Assembly (NCBI GenBank): GCA_905479015.1
Contig: CAJQKV010000002.1
Location: 1 to 64,000 of the forward strand
Direction: 5' to 3'
Source: an uncultured Cyclobacteriaceae bacterium
GTDB taxonomy: Bacteria; Bacteroidota; Bacteroidia; Cytophagales; Cyclobacteriaceae
DNA: 64,000 bases
The position numbers and the translations under genes are program-made. The notes below the pieces were generated by a model that was given only the letters and a program-made list of their open reading frames with translations, searched no databases and was not told where the DNA came from. Shown here one piece after another: positions 10,101 to 19,100 of the stretch. Each line of letters opens with the position of its first letter. Position 1 is the stretch's first letter.

Positions 10101-13100
10101 CCGTAGATGGTTTCAGCGCAGCTTCTGCTGGATCAAGTGCTAATAGCAAAGATGCTGCAGACAATGATAAGTTTATCACCTTAGAAGTTTCCGTTACGGG
10201 CACCGCACCGGTTACGGTAGCTTATGCTGACAATGATGCGGGTAACGATTTATCAGATATCGCGGGCAATAATGCTGCCAACAACGCTTCTCTTACCCGC
10301 GACGATCAAGCACTTCCCGTCATCACAGATGCCAACTGGCAAGACGCTGACGCCAATGGCAACCTCGACCGCGTGGTATTAACCTTCAGCGAATCTGCCA
10401 CCATATCTGATGGAAATGGGGGTGATGGCTTTGGGGCCATTTTAATTAATGGTGGTGCTGTAACCATCGATAACGCAGATTATGCGGCTACAAGGACGAC
10501 TTTGACCCTTAATTTTACAGGTGATGAAATTACAGGTACTGGTATCACAGGACACACAATAACCTACAGTAGAGGAACGGGCGCTACCATTAAAGACGCC
10601 GTCTCAAATGAGATACTGGACACCGATGTTCCCAAATCCTACTCCGATGGTGCCAAGCCCGTCTTATTAAATGCCTCTTATAAAGACATTAACCCGGTAG
10701 GTCAACCCGATGGTACCGTAGATAGGGTAGACGTCATCTACAGCGAGGATATTACCGCCTCCACTTTCGAGGCAGGGGATTGGACTTTTCCTACCAATGG
10801 AGCTAGTTTTACAGCCGCTAGTGCTGCTCTTAATGGAAGCACCGTTGAAATAACGGTCACCGGTGCCGCTGCCGAGACTACCGTCTTTGGAGCCACCACC
10901 ATTTTATACACGGCCACTGCGGGTACTGCCAACAGCATTACAGATGCCGCGGCCACACCCAATACTGCCCTAACAAGTAGCGCAACCACTGTGGACGACG
11001 CTGCCCCACCCATCATGATCTCCGCAATCACTGGAGATGCCAACACGGACGGCACCATAGACCAAATCGTAGTCACCTTCAGTGAGCCCGTTGATTTATC
11101 TAACGTGGACAATGGCAACTTTACCTTAACCGAAAGTGCTGGAGGATCGCCTCTCATTAGCGGTAGCTACAGCCCCAACAATGTCACATCAGTGACCCTG
11201 ACTTTGACCGGAGTCACCGCCAATAATACGTCCCTCACCATTGATCTAAACTATAACAATAATGGGGGAAAAACAATCATAGACCACAGCGGCGCCAACG
11301 AAATGTGGTTTGACGAGTCCATCACGGGATCAGATGGCGTCGGACCTACCGTAATTATCACAGCTACCGATGGCACGCTAAGTACGGCAGGTAATGTGGT
11401 TAACAATGGCTCAACGACCACAGACGTAGGCCTGATCTTGACGTTCACTTTGAGCGAGCCCTCATCAGATTTTGACATGGCTGATGTCTCTGTCGCCAAT
11501 GGCACCATCAGCACCGCACTTACGGTCATCTCTAGTACGGTTTATACCGCCCACTTCGCGGCCACCCGCGAAGGGCTCGCAGCCACAGTAGACGTCACTA
11601 CAGGGGGATTTACAGATGCAGGGGGCACTGCAAACAATGTGGCTCCCGCCCAATTTGTGTGGACTTTGGACATACCCATGACCTTTGCGGCGGGTTCTTG
11701 GGTACATCTTTCCTGTAAAGATGCGGACGATGGTCAAATTACGGTGAAAGGCGCAACTGGAAGCCTGCCCACCGATGGTAGCGGAACCTATGAATACGAT
11801 ATTGCCACTACAGTAGCAGGTTTATTTGATGATGGTTATGTTGACAACACCAGTAATGTCTTCAGTGGTTTGGCTGCAGGTACCTACTACATCGGCATTA
11901 GTGATCAAGGAGACGATCCTGACCATTTTAGCTACAGTGATGCCATCACCATAAGAGAACCTTCTGTAGATTTAGATGCCATCATTGGAACCTCTCAAAA
12001 TAACATCTTGTGTTATGGTGAAGATGTTAATTCTGCCAGTATTACCGTCACCGGTGGAGTCGGTGACATCACCTCTGTAAGCCCAGATGAGTTTGGCATC
12101 ATGGATTATGATATTTCTACTATGGCGGGGACCCTTTTTGATGACAATGACTCGGTTCAATCCAGCAAGACCTTCAATAACCTGCCTGCAGGTACCTATT
12201 TTGTGGGTGCTAGACGCATCATCAATTATGATGTCAGTGGAGATGGAATCGATAATGGTGTAGGAAATGGAGATGAAAAGGGGTCTTATTGCGAATCGAG
12301 TGAGATAGAAATCACCATTACCTCTCCTGATTCCCTTACCCTTGCTGTTGATTTAGATCCTACTAAAACTTATGGTCCGCTTTGCTATGGTGAGTCTTCG
12401 GGTCAGATCACTACTCTAGCGACAGGCGGCACAGGGACCCTTTATTATTCAGCCAGTCTTGTAGATGGTGCCTTCAATTACAATTCCGGTTCCGAAAACC
12501 GGATAGCCCCCTACAATACTACCACTATCAAAGCCATTTCGGGAGGATCTGCAGGGACTTGGTACGTTTCTGTGAAAGATGCCAATGATTGTGTCGTCGA
12601 AGTCCGCCCAGATCCCGTAGTTGCCAGTCCAGCTACCGAGTTGAGCATCTCTTCATTAACAGCCACCGATGTAACCTGTAATGGGAGCTCGAATGGTACC
12701 ATTGTAGTAACCATGGATGTGGGAAAAGAAGGTGCGGGAAGCTTGACTTATTCTGCACTTGCTGCTTCCTCGAGGCCCGGATCTGGTTCTTTTTCCATCT
12801 TTACTGCTAATGGAGGGGTTTTTTCGGCTGTTGCAGCCGGCTCTTATTATATTGCCGTAAAAGATGCCAATAACTGTATAGTAGTCAGTGATTCAAGAGT
12901 TAATGTATATGAGCCCGATGCCATAGGGGTAATTATATATAAAGAAAATGCCAGTTGTGATGCAGCTTTTGATGGAGCTATAAATGCTACGGTCTCAGGA
13001 GGTGTACAGCCTTATTCGTATGCGTGGGAAAGGGCTAATAGCTGGGATTACAGCGATGCTGCCCCCTATGCAGGTACGTCACATGATATAGATAATCTCG

Positions 13101-16100
13101 AGAATGGATACTATAGATTGACCGTGACGGATGCTGCCGGGTGCTCAAAAATCATTGACAACAATACTCAGGGAAATATGCTAGTTTATGCTGGTTGGGG
13201 AGATTATGGGGGATATGATCTGTCTTGTTATGGAGATCAAAATGGCAATATTAATCTAAATTTCTGGCTTGACGATACAGAAGAACAACCTAATTTTAAT
13301 GTTGTTCGTTGGTTTGAGGGCTCCACGGCCTTTGCTGATGAAGATATTAGTAACTCTACAGCGCTCAAATTCAGAGATAATAACGATGGCACTATTAGAG
13401 TGGGAGATGTGGTTTATGGGACGGGCATCTCTGGGCTGGTCACGGTAACTTCCATTACAGATGCGAATAATCTTGTTTTATCTTCTCCTCAAAGTTTAAG
13501 CAATGGTACGCTACTCTATTTTGGCGTCTCGATAACGGATGCTGTAGTCGGGACTAATTTATTTTATACAGACCAAGATGGAACGTCAGACAGAAATTAT
13601 TACCGCAGAGATCAATTAGGGATACCAAATGGAAGAATTGATAATCTTGGTCCTGGACGGTATTTTGCGATCGTAGATAATGGTCTTGGCTGCAGAAAAA
13701 CGTTATCTTATAATGTGAGCGCTCCCGATGAGCTCCTATGGGCTTCAACTACAGAACGTCCACTTCTGGCGGCAGGAGTTTCGGCCATAGACTATATCAC
13801 CACCACTCGTGACCTCAATGGCTCACAATACGACATCAATTGCATTAATGTCGACGCCGGCACCCCTACAATTAACTACAGTGCCGATAACACTACAACC
13901 AGTACAACTGTAGACGCCACTGGCTTAACTACTGCGATTATTACCTCTGGCGCCCAAATCACCAGCGATTTTGCAGTTTATCATGAAGTAGATAGTGGAA
14001 AATACGTTACGTTGACCGCTCCTGCAGGAGCGGTCTGGTCGAGGGTGAATTTTGCCAGTTATGGGGCTTCAATAGATGGTACTGATGCAGGCACAATTAG
14101 AGATCAAGACACTAATTCTGATGGAATTAGAGACACCTATTCTACCTGTAACGCTATAAATACGCGGAGCATCCTACTTGATCTCATCTACGGAAAAAAT
14201 ACCGTAACCTTCCAAGTAGACAGTGCTACTTTTGAACCCACTGAGGATGACCTTCCCAATGCCAGCAATCTGATACCTGGCTGTGGCTACGGCAACGTAC
14301 AGACCTACGGCATTGGTAAAACCTTGGCCTATAATATTTCATATGCTTACACCGATGATGCCGTTGTATATGATACTATTACCGGGGGAACACACCATGA
14401 GGCTAGGTATTACACCGATGCAGCCACTGGTGAAATGCGATATCAAGCAGAAAGTTATTATGATTTTTTTTTAACGGATCTCGCAAGTGGCGCCGTCACC
14501 GAAATCCTTGATCAAAAATCTCCCGATGGAAAAGATGGGACGCTATTCGAAGCTGCTGGCCTCACTCCAGGAAATTATTCGGTATACGTCAGAGACGGTA
14601 ATGGATGCTCCTCTGCAATACATGAATTTGATATTTTAGGCCCTACCACCGGATTTAATATTGCATCAGTCACCACAGACAATATTACTTGTTTTGGCTC
14701 TGATGATGGGACCGCAAAAGTGGTTTATAGCAGTGGGACCGATCCTAACCACCCTCGGCCCGCAGATTCAATAAAATGGTACAAACTTGACAATGGATTA
14801 GATTTTGATGGAATAAATGATCATGTTCAATTTCCTAATGGATTTGTTCAAACCATAAGCGATTTTACCTTTGAAGCATGGTTCAAAAAAGATGCGGATA
14901 ATAGTTGGTCTCGAATCATGGATTTTGGTTCTGGAACAGGCATTAATATGTTCCTTACTGCCACTCAAGGAACAGGAGGAGTTCCCAGGTTTGCAATTAA
15001 AGCGTCTGGGGGTAGCGAACAACAACTAACCGCTCCATCAGCGATTGCAGCAGATACCTGGGTACATTATGCGGTAACTATTAACAGCATTACGTCAACG
15101 GGAAAATTCTATATTAATGGAGTGCTGGTTGATACAAACACAAACATGACCTACAACCCTTCCTCTTTGGGTGCTACAAATGCCAATTATCTTGGTAAAT
15201 CTCAATACAATGACGGCTACTTGGACGGCACCATGAACGAGGTGCGCATTTGGAGTACCGTCCGAACCATTGAAGAAATTAATACAAATATAAATACTGA
15301 ACTCACAGGTTTAGAGGATAACCTTTTTGCTTATTATCCATTTAATCAAGGGGTCGCAGCATCGAACAACAGCAGTATAACAAGCGTAACAGATGGGACA
15401 TCTTCTAGTCTTGACGGAACCCTTCAGTCCTTTACCCTTTCAGGAGCTTCCTCAAATTTTATCGTTGGGAATTTAGGAAGTGTGATACCTGAATATACCG
15501 GACTAGAATCAATTGAGAACCTAGCTGAAGGTAGTTATAAATTGGCCATAACAGATCTTTATGGCTGCCTCAAAGAACAGAATTTTGTTATCACTGAACC
15601 GTCTTTGCTCGAAATTACTGAAACCATCACTGACGTCGCTTGCCTAGCCGATGATGAAGAGGACTTTGGCAATGCCTTGAATTTTAATGCTACCGACAAC
15701 AATCGGCTTGTTGTGGCCGATAATAATGCCCTAGACATGACCAGTGCCCTTACCGTTGAGGCTTGGGTTTATCCAACGAAAAATTCGGGTGTTCAAACCA
15801 TTGTTAGTAAACTCTCTTCCGCTCAAGCCTACGGCTATAAATTGACCTCTGACAATGGTTGGAGTAATGTTTTTTTTCATTTATATTTTAATACTGGGAA
15901 TCTCAATATCGTCTCCGAGGTCGCTCTTACTCCTACCATGCTGAATAGCTGGCACCATATCGCTGCTACCTATGATGGCACCAATATGAAAATCTTCATA
16001 GATGGCATTGAGGCTAAATCAGTCTCTCAAACCGGAAATATCAAAACAAATACCAATGATCTGGTTATTGGAGCCCAAAGGTCGAGTTCTGGTAATAACG

Positions 16101-19100
16101 ACAGTGATTTTACCAATTATTTTGAGGGCTCCCTAGACGAAGTGCGTATCTGGAACGTCGCGCGCTCGGCTGCCCAAATCAATTACACCAAAGAGATTAC
16201 CTTGGACGGCGATGAAGAAGGATTGGTCGCCTACTATCAATTTAACCAAGGTACCGCGGGAGGTAATAACTCAGGCATTTCTTCACTTACAGAGGGGATT
16301 AATAGCTTAAATGGTGCTTTCCCTACCAGTACGGCCTTTGCCTTGACCGGCAGCACCTCCAATTTTGTCTCCAGCTATGACAATACACCTGCGGCAGCCG
16401 CCACATCTGGTGCGATTGAGGTCGTGGTCACCGGTGGATCCTCTAGTTATAGTTATCAATGGTTTAAAGGCTCTGAAGAAGTCATTGGCCAGACGACAGC
16501 TAACCTCAATACCGCGAGCGGATATCCCATAGACGTATCAGGAGAATTCACCGTCGTCGTTACCGATAATACTTACGGCTGTTCCCTTACGGGAAAATTT
16601 AATGTTGAAGTAGCCGCGACTCTATCCCTCACGGGAATCGTCACCACCCCCAAATGTAAAGACGGTACTGATGGTGCCCTAGATATCACCCCTGGAGGAG
16701 GGACCTCTTACGATTATGCTTGGACCAAAGTCATCAATGACGAGCTCGTCGCTGGCTTTGCAGAGACCTCCGAGGACTTGAGCGGCCTTGGGGATGGGAC
16801 TTACGACGTCATCATTACCGAACAAACTTCCGGATGTACTTTATCCAGAGCTTTCGATGTCGCTTCGCCAACCACCTTGTATACTATTGGTATAGACATT
16901 ACCGATGCCACTTGCCAAGGAGACGATGATGGGATATTGATCACGGCGATCACAGCAGATGCGGGACATCCGACGGCCTACGATTATGCTTGGTACAGTG
17001 GTGCGGTAGCCGCCGGGACACCATTATCCACGGCCCAAAAACGCATATATGACTTAGCTCCTGGGCCCTACACCATGGAAGTTACGGATGATTATGGCTG
17101 CGTCCTGACTTCGACGGCTACGGTAAGTGAAGAAGCCGAGATCACCTTTAGCACCGCTGCTACTACGAATGTCACTTGTTTTGAGGGTGCGGATGGGGCC
17201 ATCAATATTGGTCTTTCCGGGGGCAATGGTCCCTATACTCATGTTTGGTACAAAGATGGGGATGAGATTTATCCTACTGGTGCTTTCGCAGCCTCTCCAC
17301 CCACATCGCTCACCGGATTATCGACGGGCGTATACAAAGTCATTGTCCAAGATACTGAAGTCACCGCCTCTCCCAAAAAAGCTTCTTGTTCAGCTCAAGC
17401 AGTCTTTAATATCACGGAACCCGAGGACTTCACCGTCACCGCTACCTTGGTCGATCCCGCTTGTCAAGACGGGAGCAGTGGTCAAATCAGTGTGGTCGTA
17501 TCGGGTGCTACAAAGGGTTCGGGCTATACTTATCAATGGATCAAAAATCCATCCGGTGCCGCTACCGCTGCCGGAACTACCGCTACGATCTCAGGACTTA
17601 CAGGAGATAATCCAACGGGAGATGTCTATCAGTTGCTTGTGACGGATGGCAGTGGTTGTGTTTCTGACGCCTTTGACTATACCCTTACCTCCCCCACGAC
17701 TGCTTACGATATCAATGCCAGTACGACCATTTCTGAGGCCGTCACGGCTTTGCCTACAGAGACCGTACAATCTAATGTCTCATGTAACGGTGCGGCGGAT
17801 GGCTATGTAGAGGTTAAAATGACGGTGGACGGCGGACACCCTACCGATTTTGATTATGCTTGGTATGCCGGAACGAGTACCACTGATCCGCCCTTATTGG
17901 TTGGAGAAAAAAACATTTATGACCTTGCTCCGGGACAATACACTTTTCAGATCATTGACTTTTATGGCTGCACCAAAGACCAGACCTATACGATTCTTGA
18001 ATACCCAACCATGGATATTTCCGCGACCGCGGCCACTCAGCTTACCAACAGTTGCTCAGAGGCCAATGATGCCGCCATTGGCATCAGTGTTTCGGGAGGA
18101 AATACCGCCAATTATTACTACGAATGGTTCAAAAATGACATAATTTTTGATCCCATAGATAGCGGTTGGACCGATACTGCGCTCTCTACGCTAGCCAGTG
18201 GTTTGTATAAAGTGAGAGTGACCGATGAACAAGGTTGTACCGCGGATAAAAGTTTTGAAATTACTACGCCCGAACCCCTATCCCTTTCTTATACCCAAGA
18301 AGATAATATTTGCCTAGGAGGTAACATTGGTGCGATCGAAGTAGAGGTCTTTGGCGGTACGGCTCCCTATGATTATGCTTGGACACTTGGCCTTAATAAT
18401 ATCGGAGATACGGATATCCTCTCGAACTTGACGAGCGACGATTATGTGCTAACCGTAACGGACTTCGCGGGTTGTGCCCCACTGACGCAATCCATCACCA
18501 TTGGTGGTCCAACGACGACCTTTACAATTGGATTTACCAAAACTGATTTGACTTGCTATGAATCTGGGGATGGCACCCTGGCACTCGATCTCACCCTTAC
18601 AGGTGCCCATCCCGATGATTATGCCATCAGTTGGTACAAAGGAGGGAACAAGTTCAATAGTGTTACCAAAACACTTTCAGATTTAGAGGCAAGTAATTAT
18701 AAAGTTATCATGACAGATACTTCTGGTTGTACTAAGGCCGATTCTATTACCTTAGTTCAGCCCGAGGACATCAATCTGAACCCCGTAATTGATCCCCTAC
18801 TTTGTTATGATGCAAGTACCGCTTCCATTGCCCTCAATCCTACAGGTGGATCAGATAGCTACCCAAGCGTCGATTGGTCTTTGGCAGGAACCACTGTGGC
18901 CACAAATGTTTTGTTTGCCGATGCACTAGCTAGTGGCGATTATAATGTGCTGCTGAGAGATTCCAGAGGATGCCAAAAGGATAGTCTGTTTAAAATAGTG
19001 AATCCTGAAAATATGGCTGTTGATACGGTTAACACAGTAGTTCAATCTGTTCTTTGTAAAGGCTTCAGTACGGGAAGCATTGACTTTACTGTTGAGAATG

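Noticed and set aside
9826-11529. Minus-strand open frames of 90-140 codons inside the second giant gene
   Set aside because: They are shadows of Ala/Thr/Gly-rich coding sequence on the + strand, with composition unlike real proteins.
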